DNA of 64,000 bases from Rhodococcus sp. H36-A4 (lineage in GTDB: Bacteria > Actinomycetota > Actinomycetes > Mycobacteriales > Mycobacteriaceae): the NCBI RefSeq assembly GCF_027158005.1, contig NZ_JAPVLQ010000002.1, positions 744,001-808,000 of the forward strand, read 5' to 3'. Shown here in pieces: positions 45,567 through 53,993 of this stretch. Numbering within the stretch: position 1 is the first letter of the stretch; the number at the start of each line of letters is the position of its first letter. Made by a program: the position numbers and the translations under genes. The notes below the pieces were generated by a model. The model made no database searches. It was not told the origin of the DNA and worked only from the letters and a program-made list of their open reading frames with translations.

Positions 45567-47432
45567 ATGGAGATCGCTGTCTTTCTCGTGGCCCTCGCGG
45601 TCGGTGTACTCACCGTCGCGGGCCTGGCCGAGCGACTGGGCGTTCCGCCGCCCCTACTGCTGATCGCGGTAGGGGTCGCGGCGTCCTACGCGCCGGGAAT
45701 GCCGGAGATTCACCTCGAACCCGAGGTGGTATTGCTCGGACTGCTTCCGCCCCTGCTCTATGCGACGGCGATCCAATCCTCACTGGTCGATATCAATGCC
45801 AATCGCCGATCGATCCTTCTACTGTCGGTCGTGCTGGTCGCCGTCACGGCAATCGGCGTCGGCGCAATCGTGCACACCATCCTGCCGGATATCTCCTGGC
45901 CTGCAGCGCTCGCGATCGGCGCTGTCGTCGCACCACCGGATGCGGTCGCTGCCTCTGCCATCGGTCGCAGAATCGGCCTGCCTCGTCAAATAGTGACGAT
46001 CCTCGAAGGTGAGTCGCTGCTCAACGACGCGACCGCCCTCGTCGCGCTGAGCACGGCAATCTATGCGCTGAGCAACTCGGTGAATGCCGGCCGGATCGGA
46101 CTCGACTTCGTCATCGCGGCAGGCGGCGGCGTCGCAGTCGGGCTGGTGACGTTCTACGTAGTCGCCAAGGTTCGGCGCAGACTGACCAATCCGGTGCTGG
46201 ACACCGCAATTTCGTTCGTCGTGCCGTTTGCTGCGTATCTCTTGGCCGAGGAGATTCATGCCTCCGGTGTTCTGGCGGTCGTCGTCGCCGGGCTGTTGCT
46301 CGGTCACGAAGCCCCGATTCTGCAGTCGGCGCAATCCCGGATCGCGGAGCGTATCAACTGGCGAACCATCGCCTTCATTCTCGAGAATGCAGTCTTCCTG
46401 CTGATCGGCCTACAGGCGTCGTGGATCGTGCGCGATGTCGCCAAGAGTTCGCTCTCACCCCTGACCATCGCCTCGGTGTGCACGGCCACGCTCGTAGGCG
46501 TCATCGTGATCCGGATCTTCTGGGTATTCGTCTCCCGCTACGCCCTGGTACGCCCGGGTGCCGATCTCACGACAGGGACGGTCCCGTCGTGGCGCTACAC
46601 GCTGCTCATCGGCTGGGCCGGAATGCGCGGGGTCGTCACGCTCGCTGCTGCCTTCATCATTCCGTTGGGAACCCAAGATCGAGAAGTTCTGCTTCTCATT
46701 GCTTTCACGGTCGTGGCCGGGACCCTGTTCCTGCAAGGGCTCTCGCTTCCACTGCTCGCCCGGCGCCTGAAGGTCCCGTCACCTGATCCGATGGGTGACG
46801 CGTTGGCCCGTGCCACCCTGCTGCAACAGGCGTCGAAAGCGGGATACGCCGCGCTCGACAAGCTCGAATTCGAGGACCCCCACGACATCGGCACGCTCGT
46901 TCGTCAACGCGTGGAGCAACGCAATTACGCTGCATGGGAACGACTCGGCACCACTGCGGATCAGGAGACGCCCAGCGAGCTGTATGCACGCGTCCGGCTG
47001 ACCATGATCAAGGCCGAACGCGATCGAATTCTCGAGATCCGCAGCTCCGGAACCGTGCCGTCCGAGGTCGTCGGCGAAGTGTTGGGGATGCTCGACGTCG
47101 AGGAATCGATGATCGACGCAGCGAGCGAGTCGCGTCGCGACATTCGAGCGTCGAACGAACTGCGTGGCCATCCTTCAGTCGCGTGCGCCGATCTCGACCG
47201 TTACCCGGAAGCGCAAACGCACTCCGACGGAACTTGCCACGAGTGCGTCCGCGACGGGACTGAATGGGTTGCGCTGCGCGCCTGCCTGGAGTGTGGCCAC
47301 ATCGGGTGTTGCGACTCCTCGGCGCGCCAGCACGCCACGGCGCACTTCCACGAGACCGGCCACCCCGTCATGGAATCCGCCGAGCCGGGGGAGAACTGGC
47401 GGTGGTGCTTCGTGCATCACCTGACGGCCTGA
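45567..47432 (+). CDS. CPA1-type Na+/H+ antiporter with C-terminal UBP-type zinc finger
   Basis: The 621-aa product has about 12 membrane segments (residues 1-400) of the NhaP/NHE family, with the ion-site segment AVVAPPDAVAASAIGRRIG and ESLLNDATALVAL. A cytoplasmic helical region follows (about 410-515). The last 80 residues form a UBP-type zinc finger: C..D..., GTCHECVRDGTEWVALRACL, CGHIGCCDSS and HATAHFHETGHPVME. Zn-UBP fingers bind free ubiquitin tails in eukaryotes; in actinobacterial antiporters their role is unknown. The gene sits between fadE30-SDR and kstR2. No steroid link is evident apart from position. Confidence 0.85.
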   Translation: MEIAVFLVALAVGVLTVAGLAERLGVPPPLLLIAVGVAASYAPGMPEIHLEPEVVLLGLLPPLLYATAIQSSLVDINANRRSILLLSVVLVAVTAIGVGAIVHTILPDISWPAALAIGAVVAPPDAVAASAIGRRIGLPRQIVTILEGESLLNDATALVALSTAIYALSNSVNAGRIGLDFVIAAGGGVAVGLVTFYVVAKVRRRLTNPVLDTAISFVVPFAAYLLAEEIHASGVLAVVVAGLLLGHEAPILQSAQSRIAERINWRTIAFILENAVFLLIGLQASWIVRDVAKSSLSPLTIASVCTATLVGVIVIRIFWVFVSRYALVRPGADLTTGTVPSWRYTLLIGWAGMRGVVTLAAAFIIPLGTQDREVLLLIAFTVVAGTLFLQGLSLPLLARRLKVPSPDPMGDALARATLLQQASKAGYAALDKLEFEDPHDIGTLVRQRVEQRNYAAWERLGTTADQETPSELYARVRLTMIKAERDRILEIRSSGTVPSEVVGEVLGMLDVEESMIDAASESRRDIRASNELRGHPSVACADLDRYPEAQTHSDGTCHECVRDGTEWVALRACLECGHIGCCDSSARQHATAHFHETGHPVMESAEPGENWRWCFVHHLTA

Positions 47433-47449
47433 CCCACGCACGTATGCAA

Positions 47450-47463
47450 AGCAAGTGCTTGGT
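47450..47463. promoter_or_regulatory. KstR2 operator upstream of kstR2
   Basis: AGCAAGTGCTTGGT, identical in 14 bp to the fadE30 and echA20 boxes. It is followed by a TATGAT -10 (47467-47472) whose seventh downstream base is the G of the GTG start at 47479, suggesting a leaderless, autoregulated transcript. Confidence 0.9.
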
Positions 47464-47478
47464 TGGTATGATGTCCCG

Positions 47479-48108
47479 GTGCCCCGAACCCCCAAAGCCG
47501 TAGGACGACGCGAAGAGCTGCTCGAGCTCGCCGCGACGCTCTTTGCCGAACGTGGCATGCGTGCAACGACGGTCCGTGACATTGCCGACGCAGCAGGGAT
47601 CCTCTCCGGGAGTCTCTATCACCACTTCGACTCCAAAGAGTCCATGGTCGACGAGATTCTGCGGGGATTCCTCGACGAACTCTTCGACAGCTACCACAAG
47701 ATCGTGGCAGAGGGATTGGGTCCGCGGGAAACACTGGAAGGTCTCGTAGTGGCGTCGTTCGACGCGATCGACCGCTCGCACTCGGCCGTCGCGATCTATC
47801 AGGACGAGGCCAAGCATCTCGTCGGCACCGAACGCTTCGAGTACATCACCGAGCGTAATGGTGAGTTTCGTGAACTCTGGAACGGTGTCGTCGAGCGCGG
47901 TATCGCAGACGGCAGTTTCCGGCCGGATGTCGACGTCGAACTCGTCTACCGATTCATGCGCGACACAGTGTGGGTGGCCGTCCGGTGGTATCGCCCGGGC
48001 GGCAAGCTCACCGCAGAAGCCGTCGCGCAGCAGTATCTCGCCATCGTGCTCGACGGATTGTCGAGCACTCCCAAGTCCGTCACACGATCCCGCACGGCGT
48101 CAACCTAG
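47479..48108 (+). CDS. kstR2: TetR-family repressor of HIP catabolism, KstR2
   Basis: KstR2 represses the C/D-ring genes and is released by HIP-CoA. The 209-aa product has the helix-turn-helix RATTVRDIADAAGILSGSLY followed by HHFDSKESMVDEILRGFLDE, and the effector-domain run VYRFMRDTVWVAVRWYRPGG, both nearly as in mycobacterial KstR2. The GTG at 47479 (VPRTPKAVGRREELLEL) is chosen from its spacing to the -10; an earlier in-frame codon lies within the operator. fadA6 follows 12 bp downstream with GGAGAG before its ATG, so the two are one operon. Confidence 0.93.
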   Translation: MPRTPKAVGRREELLELAATLFAERGMRATTVRDIADAAGILSGSLYHHFDSKESMVDEILRGFLDELFDSYHKIVAEGLGPRETLEGLVVASFDAIDRSHSAVAIYQDEAKHLVGTERFEYITERNGEFRELWNGVVERGIADGSFRPDVDVELVYRFMRDTVWVAVRWYRPGGKLTAEAVAQQYLAIVLDGLSSTPKSVTRSRTAST

Positions 48109-48120
48109 GAGAGTCTTCCC

Positions 48121-49269
48121 ATGCCCGAGGCCTACATAATCGACGCTGTTCGAACTCCGGTCGGTAAGCGCGGCGGTTCCCTCGCCGAGACGCACCCCGC
48201 CGATCTCGGTGCGAGCGTCCTGCGTTCTTTGATGGATCGGTCCTCGATCGATCCGCCCCAGATCGACGACGTCATTTTCGGTTGCGTCGACGCCATCGGT
48301 GGGCAAGCTGGAAACATAGCGCGCACAGCCTGGTTGGCGGCTGGATTCCCGGAGGAAGTACCAGGGGTCACCGTCGATCGTCAGTGCGGCTCGAGCCAGC
48401 AGGCCATTCACTTCGCCGCCCAGGCCGTCATGAGCGGGACATCGGATCTGATCGTCGCCGGTGGCGTACAGAACATGACACAGATCCCGATCGCGGCAGC
48501 GATGGTCGTGGGACAGCAGTACGGTTTCGAGACCCCGTTCAGTGGATCGAAGGGGTGGGAACACCGCTATGGCAAGCAGGAAGTCTCGCAGTTCCGCGGC
48601 GCCGAGCTCATCGCCGAGAAGTGGGACGTCACGCGTGAAGACATGGAGCAGTTCGCTCTGGCCAGCCATCAGCGTGCTCGGCACGCCATAGCCGAAGGGC
48701 GATTCGATCGCGAGATCGTCGGCGTCGGCGACTTCATGGTCGACGAGTGCCCGCGTGAGACGACTCTCGAAAAGATGGCTTCGCTCAAGCCACTCACCGA
48801 GGGTGGACGGCTCACTGCAGCCCTCGCCAGCCAGATCTGCGACGGAGCGAGCGCGACGCTCGTGGCCTCCGCAGCAGCAGTCGAGGCACATGGACTCACT
48901 CCGCGCGCCCGGATACATCACTTGAGTGCCCGCGGTGCCGACCCGATCTTCATGCTGAGTGCGCCGATCACGGCCACCAAGCACGCACTCGAGAAGGCCG
49001 GCCTGACGATCGACGACATCGACGTCGTGGAGATCAACGAGGCGTTCGCTCCCGTTGTCTTAGCGTGGTTGAAGGAGACCGGCGCTGATCCGGCCCGGGT
49101 CAACATCAACGGTGGTGCGATCGCTCTAGGGCACCCACTCGGCGCGACGGGGGCAAAGCTCTTTGCCACCATGCTGTGCGAACTCGAACGCACCGGAGGC
49201 CGTTACGGCCTGCAGACCGTCTGTGAAGGCGGCGGTACCGCCAACGTCACGATCATCGAACGGCTCTGA
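48121..49269 (+). CDS. fadA6: Thiolase FadA6 of HIP catabolism
   Basis: The 382-aa product is a degradative thiolase. The nucleophile C89 is in TVDRQCGSSQQAIHF, the His motif is NGGAIALGHPLGATG and the second Cys motif reads TVCEGGGTANVTI. Position behind kstR2 matches mycobacterial FadA6, which performs a thiolysis late in C/D-ring degradation. The start ATG 48121 has GGAGAG upstream. The last Cys motif has Thr-Ala-Asn in place of the more usual Gly-Gly-stretch residues, also seen in this subfamily. Confidence 0.9.
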   Translation: MPEAYIIDAVRTPVGKRGGSLAETHPADLGASVLRSLMDRSSIDPPQIDDVIFGCVDAIGGQAGNIARTAWLAAGFPEEVPGVTVDRQCGSSQQAIHFAAQAVMSGTSDLIVAGGVQNMTQIPIAAAMVVGQQYGFETPFSGSKGWEHRYGKQEVSQFRGAELIAEKWDVTREDMEQFALASHQRARHAIAEGRFDREIVGVGDFMVDECPRETTLEKMASLKPLTEGGRLTAALASQICDGASATLVASAAAVEAHGLTPRARIHHLSARGADPIFMLSAPITATKHALEKAGLTIDDIDVVEINEAFAPVVLAWLKETGADPARVNINGGAIALGHPLGATGAKLFATMLCELERTGGRYGLQTVCEGGGTANVTIIERL

Positions 49270-49328
49270 TTCTCGCGTAGCACGCTGGCGTCGGGGCGAA
49301 TGTCGGACCTGTGTGCGACCCTGTGGTC

Positions 49329-50561
49329 GTGACCGAGTTCGCCCCCGATGCCCCGGTGAGCAGTGCTGGGGCCAGCATCATGCATGCCGATCTGGACTCG
49401 TTCTATGCGTCGGTAGAGCAGCGATACGACCCACGCCTTCGAGGCAAACCGGTATTGGTCGGCGGTGGGGTCGTGCTCGCCGCCAGCTACGAGGCCAAAG
49501 CATTCGGGGTCCGGACGCCAATGAGTGGCGCTCAGGCCCGAGCATTGTGTCCGCACGCAATTTTCGTTGCCCCACGCATGGATGCATACATCGAGGCGAG
49601 CCGGGCCGTATTCGAGATCTTTCGTAACACCACTCCGCTCGTGGAGGGCATTTCCGTCGACGAGGCGTTCCTCGAGGTCGGTGGGTTAAGCAAAATTCGA
49701 GGCACTCCGGTTCGGATCGCCGAAAGACTGCGGCGTGAGGTCAAGGAGCAGGTTGGCCTGCCCATCACTGTCGGTATCGCATGCACCAAGTTTCTGGCGA
49801 AAGTGGCCAGTGCGGTCGGAAAGCCCGACGGATTGTTGTTGGTTCCGCCCGGCCGTGAGCTCGAGTTTCTCCATCCGCTGAAGATCGAGCGGCTATGGGG
49901 CGTCGGGAAGGTCACCGCGGACAAGCTTCATGCATTCGACATCGTGACGATCGGTGACATCGCCGCCCACAGTGAAGCCTCCATCGTGTCGATTCTCGGT
50001 AAAGGCGCAGGGCATCATCTGTATTCGCTCGCCAACAATCGCGATCCCCGACAGGTTCAGACGTATCGGGGACGCAGTTCCATCGGTGCGCAGCACGCAC
50101 TCGGGAGCGGCCCGACGTCGTCGGCGGAGGTGAAGGTCTCCCTCATTGCCCTGGTGGATCGAGTGACACAGCGGATGCGCGCCGCTGAGCGCACTGGCCG
50201 CACAGTGGTTTTGAGCGTCCGGTTCGCTGACTTCACCCGCATCACACGTTCACACACGCTGGGCCGTGCGACAGCCGACACCCAGGCCATTCTCGACGCG
50301 TCCCTGACGCTTCTGCAGGACGCGGCGTCTCTGATCGCCGAGCGTGGGATCACTCTGGTGGGCATCACGGTCTCGAATATCGAACGCACGGGTGCCGAGC
50401 AACTCGAGTTGCAGTTCGACCGACCCCAGGACGCTCCGAGTGCTTCTGCGCTCGATGCTGCTCTCGACGGCGTTCACACCAAATTCGGGAAGAGTGCTCT
50501 CACCAGGGGAGTTCTGTTGGGCCGCAACTCCGGGCTGTCGGTTCCACTACTCCCGGACTGA
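49329..50561 (+). CDS. dinB: DNA polymerase IV (DinB, Y-family)
   Basis: The 410-aa product is a Y-family translesion polymerase with active-site motifs MHADLDSFYASVEQ and SVDEAFLEVGG, a helix-hairpin-helix (GVGKVTADKLHAFDIVTIGD) and little-finger domain. No beta-clamp-binding motif is obvious in the last residues. The GTG at 49329 (VTEFAPDAPVS) is my choice; a codon six residues upstream is alternative. It converges with and overlaps the P450 gene by 15 bp at the 3' ends. It appears unrelated to the steroid genes. Confidence 0.9.
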   Translation: MTEFAPDAPVSSAGASIMHADLDSFYASVEQRYDPRLRGKPVLVGGGVVLAASYEAKAFGVRTPMSGAQARALCPHAIFVAPRMDAYIEASRAVFEIFRNTTPLVEGISVDEAFLEVGGLSKIRGTPVRIAERLRREVKEQVGLPITVGIACTKFLAKVASAVGKPDGLLLVPPGRELEFLHPLKIERLWGVGKVTADKLHAFDIVTIGDIAAHSEASIVSILGKGAGHHLYSLANNRDPRQVQTYRGRSSIGAQHALGSGPTSSAEVKVSLIALVDRVTQRMRAAERTGRTVVLSVRFADFTRITRSHTLGRATADTQAILDASLTLLQDAASLIAERGITLVGITVSNIERTGAEQLELQFDRPQDAPSASALDAALDGVHTKFGKSALTRGVLLGRNSGLSVPLLPD

Positions 50562-51935
50562 CACCGTCAGTTCGAAGTTCTTCGGCATCAGAGTCAGCCG
50601 CTCCTCGATCTTCAGTCGGTAGTCGGGGTCGGCCCGAATATCGAACTGCTGCAATATGGTTCCGAGGACAAGTACAGCCTCATGGATGGCGAACTGCCGG
50701 CCGATGCACGCTCGTTCACCCGTACCCCACGGCTTGTAGACGTGCCCCGGCCGTGACCGGACATTGGCGGACAGAAACCGATCGGGATCGAATGCGTCGG
50801 GGTTGTCGCCCCAGACCGGGTCTCGGTGCAAACCGGGGATGAGAACGAACGCCCAATCGCCCTTTTTCATCGAATGGATGCCGCCGATCGAGGTGTCCTC
50901 GCGCGCCTCGCGGGCGAATGCAGGCGCAGTCGGCCAGAGTCGCAAGCTCTCGTCGAGGATGCGTCGAACCAGTCGGAGCTTGGGGACCTGTTCGAACTCC
51001 GGGGTCTGTGAACCCCATACCTCGTCGACCTCGGCGCGCGCGGCCTCGAGAATGTCGGGGTGCTGCGAGAGGTAGTACAGAGCGAAAGATAGAGCGCCCG
51101 AAGTGGTTTCGTGGCCGGCGATCAGGAACGTCACTATTTGCTGGCGAATGTTGATTTCGCTCAGGGCATTGGGATTGTCGGCGTCGCGCGCAGCATCGAG
51201 CATGATGTCGAGAAGATCGCCTCGACCGGACGTGCCGGCGTCGCGGCGAGTACGCACGATGTCGTCGAGAAGGGTTGCGATGTAGTGCTTGTCGCGTTCG
51301 TTCCTACGGTCGGCTCTGCGAAAAACGATGTCGGCCAACCATGGGATCGGCACGATTTCGCGTCGCTGATTGTGTGAAAGGACCCCGACCATCGCGTCGA
51401 CGAAAGGGTGCGGCTTGTCGCGGTTGAACGAGTCGAACCCATAGCTGAATCCGGTTCTGCCGATGGTGTCGAGGGTCAGCTTGGTCATGTCGGCGGACAC
51501 ATCGACCTTGGTGTGCGAGCGCCAGTGTGCCGTGAGATCGGCTGCGACGTCGACCATGATGTGGTGGTAGCTGCGCATTGCGGGCTGGGTGAAGGCCGGT
51601 CGGAGTAGATCGTGTGCCTTCTGCCAGTTCGGCTCGTCCGAATGTGCAGTGAACAGAGCGTCGCCTCCGATCGAGCGCAAGCCCACGATAGCGGGGGATA
51701 CGTGTTTGACGAACCGATGTTCGTCGCACAACTCCCCGGCCAGGTCGGCGCCTGAAACCATCACGTATTGGCGCCCCATGACCACTCGTTCGAAGATCGG
51801 GCCCAGTTTCTCGGCGAGGGCTATCGAATCCTGAACGGGCGTCGATGCGTGTACTCCGAGGACATCGCCGAGGAATGGGAGGCGCCTGCTCGGGTGCGGA
51901 AGTGCGTGCGTCGCCACGTCGACGTCGGTGACCAT
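50547..51935 (-). CDS. Cytochrome P450, CYP102-like stand-alone heme domain
   Basis: The 462-aa product resembles the heme domain of self-sufficient CYP102 (P450 BM3). It has the I-helix motif TFLIAGHETTSGAL, the ExxR pair in RRILDESLRLWP and the heme-binding motif YKPWGTGERACIGRQFAIHE with C410. The FMN/FAD reductase half normally fused to CYP102 is missing: the protein stops 45 residues after the Cys region, so it needs separate redox partners, which are not nearby. Fatty-acid hydroxylation is the guess from the family. The ATG at 51935 follows a good promoter. The 3' end overlaps dinB by 15 bp. Confidence 0.85.
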   Translation of the reverse strand: MVTDVDVATHALPHPSRRLPFLGDVLGVHASTPVQDSIALAEKLGPIFERVVMGRQYVMVSGADLAGELCDEHRFVKHVSPAIVGLRSIGGDALFTAHSDEPNWQKAHDLLRPAFTQPAMRSYHHIMVDVAADLTAHWRSHTKVDVSADMTKLTLDTIGRTGFSYGFDSFNRDKPHPFVDAMVGVLSHNQRREIVPIPWLADIVFRRADRRNERDKHYIATLLDDIVRTRRDAGTSGRGDLLDIMLDAARDADNPNALSEINIRQQIVTFLIAGHETTSGALSFALYYLSQHPDILEAARAEVDEVWGSQTPEFEQVPKLRLVRRILDESLRLWPTAPAFAREAREDTSIGGIHSMKKGDWAFVLIPGLHRDPVWGDNPDAFDPDRFLSANVRSRPGHVYKPWGTGERACIGRQFAIHEAVLVLGTILQQFDIRADPDYRLKIEERLTLMPKNFELTVSVRE

Positions 51936-51949
51936 GCTGACCCTCTCGA

Positions 51950-51961
51950 TTCACTACTGAA
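51950..51961. promoter_or_regulatory. Candidate operator upstream of the P450 gene
   Basis: TTCACTACTGAA, 15 bp before the P450 start, has TTCA/TGAA half-sites. A related TTCAGTAG sequence lies in the promoter spacer about 40 bp upstream. The regulator is unknown; the neighbouring TetR is a candidate. Confidence 0.35.
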
Positions 51962-51977
51962 CTCGAATACAACAGTG

Positions 51978-52005
51978 AACCTACTCGCTACTGAATCAGT
52001 GTCAA
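51978..52005 (-). promoter_or_regulatory. Promoter of the P450 gene
   Basis: On the minus strand TTGACA (52005-52000), a 16-nt spacer and TAGGTT (51983-51978), 43 bp before the P450 ATG. Confidence 0.5.
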
Positions 52006-52058
52006 CTGTCACTCGGCGAAGCAATGTCGATCTTCACGATCGGCTCCCTCCCGAGCGT

Positions 52059-52661
52059 CTATCCTCGGTGACGCGGCTCGCCATCGATGACGGTTTGTAG
52101 TGCGTCGCCGTAGCGTTCGACGATGTCATCGGTCGAGGCTGCGAGCAGCCACGGACTCTCGACGACGTACAGGGCGGTCATCAACCCGGACAGCTGCGCT
52201 GCGAGCAGATGAGACCGTAACTCGGCGTCGCCCCCCGACAGTCGCGGAGCGAGTGGCGCAATGATCATCTGCTCGATCGCCTCCTGCAGGTGTTCGCGGA
52301 CCACTGGGCGGTCGGATGCGCGAACGAGTGCTGCGTAGACGGCAGCCGAAGTGCCCACCTGTCGCTGACGTGTTCTGCGGACGACGAAATCGACCAAGGC
52401 GCTACCCAATTCGTCGAGTGGTCCCTGCATGACCTCTACGAACGCGTCGGACATCGTCATCGTGCGAATGAAGAGTTTTTCCTTGGACCCGAAATATCGA
52501 ATGACGAGAGCTGGATCCACGCCCGCATGTCTGGCGATATCGCGGACCCCGGTGGCGGCAAAGCCTTGTTCGGCGAACAGTTGCGTCGCGGCGGCCTGTA
52601 CGGCTTGGCGGTTGTGGGCGGTACCCGACCGGGCACCCTCGTCCGAGATTTCTGCCGACAT
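52059..52661 (-). CDS. TetR-family regulator
   Basis: The 200-aa product has the HTH segment TGVRDIARHAGVDPALVIRY followed by FGSKEKLF, and a C-terminal TetR ligand domain. The ATG at 52661 (MSAEISDEGARSG) is chosen since upstream in-frame codons run into the shared promoter. It is divergent from the membrane-protein gene across two 15-bp palindromes and is likely to repress it and itself. It lies 123 bp upstream of the P450 gene on the same strand. Confidence 0.85.
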   Translation of the reverse strand: MSAEISDEGARSGTAHNRQAVQAAATQLFAEQGFAATGVRDIARHAGVDPALVIRYFGSKEKLFIRTMTMSDAFVEVMQGPLDELGSALVDFVVRRTRQRQVGTSAAVYAALVRASDRPVVREHLQEAIEQMIIAPLAPRLSGGDAELRSHLLAAQLSGLMTALYVVESPWLLAASTDDIVERYGDALQTVIDGEPRHRG

Positions 52662-52707
52662 TGCTGCGTCCTTTGATCGATGTAACGCTCCTCGGGAAAC
52701 CATCGTA

Positions 52708-52722
52708 GTCAACAGTGTTGAC
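52708..52722. promoter_or_regulatory. TetR-type operator 1
   Basis: GTCAACAGTGTTGAC, a perfect palindrome around a central base. Its reverse complement is exactly the second site at 52732. Confidence 0.75.
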
Positions 52723-52731
52723 AAGTGCGCC

Positions 52732-52746
52732 GTCAACACTGTTGAC
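52732..52746. promoter_or_regulatory. TetR-type operator 2
   Basis: GTCAACACTGTTGAC, with its centre 24 bp from that of site 1, slightly over two helical turns. It lies 48 bp before the membrane-protein ATG. Confidence 0.75.
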
Positions 52747-52794
52747 TGTCATTTGTCATCATCGTTGACACTTGAACTGAAAGGTCTGTTGCGC

Positions 52795-53904
52795 ATGCCA
52801 CACTCCAGTGACCACCGGCATCCCGACTGGGATCAGGCCTTCGGGGCCGACACCGAAGCCATCGCACCCGCTCATATTTTGGAGCATTCCCAAGCATCGG
52901 CGCCCGCCGCCGGGGAAAGTCGGACCGCGTGGCGCTCCGTCGTCGAAGCGATGGTGTTTCCGATCTTCTTCGCCGTGATGTTCGCGCTCTGTTATGTGAG
53001 CGCCTTTCACAATCCGACGCCCCGGAATGTGGAAATAGTGGTCACCGGTCCGGAGTCCTCCACCACCGCACTCGTCGATCGACTCGCGAGCAAAGTCGAG
53101 GGCAAGTTCGACCTCCAGACGTCGACAGACACCGCTGCAGCGATCGAACGCCTGCAAGGCCGCGAGATTGCCGGCGTCATCGAACTGGGTTCACCTATGA
53201 CCGTGCACGTCGCGTCCGCCGAGGGTCCGGTGCTCGTGCAAGCCGTCGAGGGGTTGACCCAACCACTCGCCGCCGCCCAGGGACAGCCGGCGAACATCGT
53301 CGATCACGCGCCGCTCGCACCAGATGACCCCACCGGCCAAGCGTTGTTCTACCTGCTCGTCGTGTCCACGATCATCGGCTATCTGACGATCACCGTCCTC
53401 GCACAGGTTGCCCCGGCCATGCGGATGCGACCCAAGCTTGGAATTCTCGCTGCGATGTCCGTCATCGGTATCGCGTTGTCGTACCTCGTGTCGTCGATAT
53501 TCGTGGGGTTCTACGCAGCTTCGTTCGTGGAGAACCTGGCGATGCTCGCGGTGATCTTCACCTATACCTTCACCGTCGGACTGGTCAGTATCCTGGCCAA
53601 CAAGGTATTCGGCCACGCCGCGATCATGGTGGTGATGCTCCTCATGATCTTCCTGAACTTCCCCAGCGCAGGTGCGGCTATCCCGGTCGACTTCCTCCCC
53701 GGATTCTGGTCGGGCGTCAGCAACTTCTGGATCGGCTCAGGGGCGATGGATGCGGCCCGTTCCATCGTTTACTTCGGTAGTACTGGCGTCGACAAGGGAC
53801 TGTTCATCCTGGGCGGATGGCTCGTCCTCACCGTGGCACTGCTGGTCTTCACCCACCGGCCCAAGAAGACGTCGAAGGATGTTGCGGCGCACGCCGCACA
53901 CTGA
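52795..53904 (+). CDS. Membrane protein of the ABC-2/YhgE-Pip (DUF3533-like) type
   Basis: The 369-aa product has one membrane segment near residue 50 (VVEAMVFPIFFAVMFALCYV), an extracytoplasmic domain of about 120 residues, and five membrane segments toward the end (ALFYLLVVSTIIGYLTITVL; LGILAAMSVIGIALSYLVSS; NLAMLAVIFTYTFTVGLVSI; AAIMVVMLLMIFLNFPSAGA; LFILGGWLVLTVALLVFTHR). That topology matches YhgE/Pip-type ABC-2 proteins linked to export. The divergent TetR and twin operators suggest an inducible efflux or envelope function. The ATG at 52795 is chosen; the frame extends upstream through the regulatory region without a plausible start. Confidence 0.75.
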   Translation: MPHSSDHRHPDWDQAFGADTEAIAPAHILEHSQASAPAAGESRTAWRSVVEAMVFPIFFAVMFALCYVSAFHNPTPRNVEIVVTGPESSTTALVDRLASKVEGKFDLQTSTDTAAAIERLQGREIAGVIELGSPMTVHVASAEGPVLVQAVEGLTQPLAAAQGQPANIVDHAPLAPDDPTGQALFYLLVVSTIIGYLTITVLAQVAPAMRMRPKLGILAAMSVIGIALSYLVSSIFVGFYAASFVENLAMLAVIFTYTFTVGLVSILANKVFGHAAIMVVMLLMIFLNFPSAGAAIPVDFLPGFWSGVSNFWIGSGAMDAARSIVYFGSTGVDKGLFILGGWLVLTVALLVFTHRPKKTSKDVAAHAAH

Positions 53905-53913
53905 CCCGACAAT

Positions 53914-53952
53914 GGGCGTGGACTCTCCGAGCATTCGGCGGAGTCCACGTCC
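53914..53952. terminator. Hairpin after the membrane-protein gene
   Basis: Arms CGTGGACTC (53917-53925) and GAGTCCACG (53941-53949), with inner CCG/CGG pairing, begin 10 bp after the stop at 53904. Confidence 0.6.
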
Positions 53953-53993
53953 ATCTTCGTCTCGAAGTGCTGCCGAGTAACATCGCACACACG

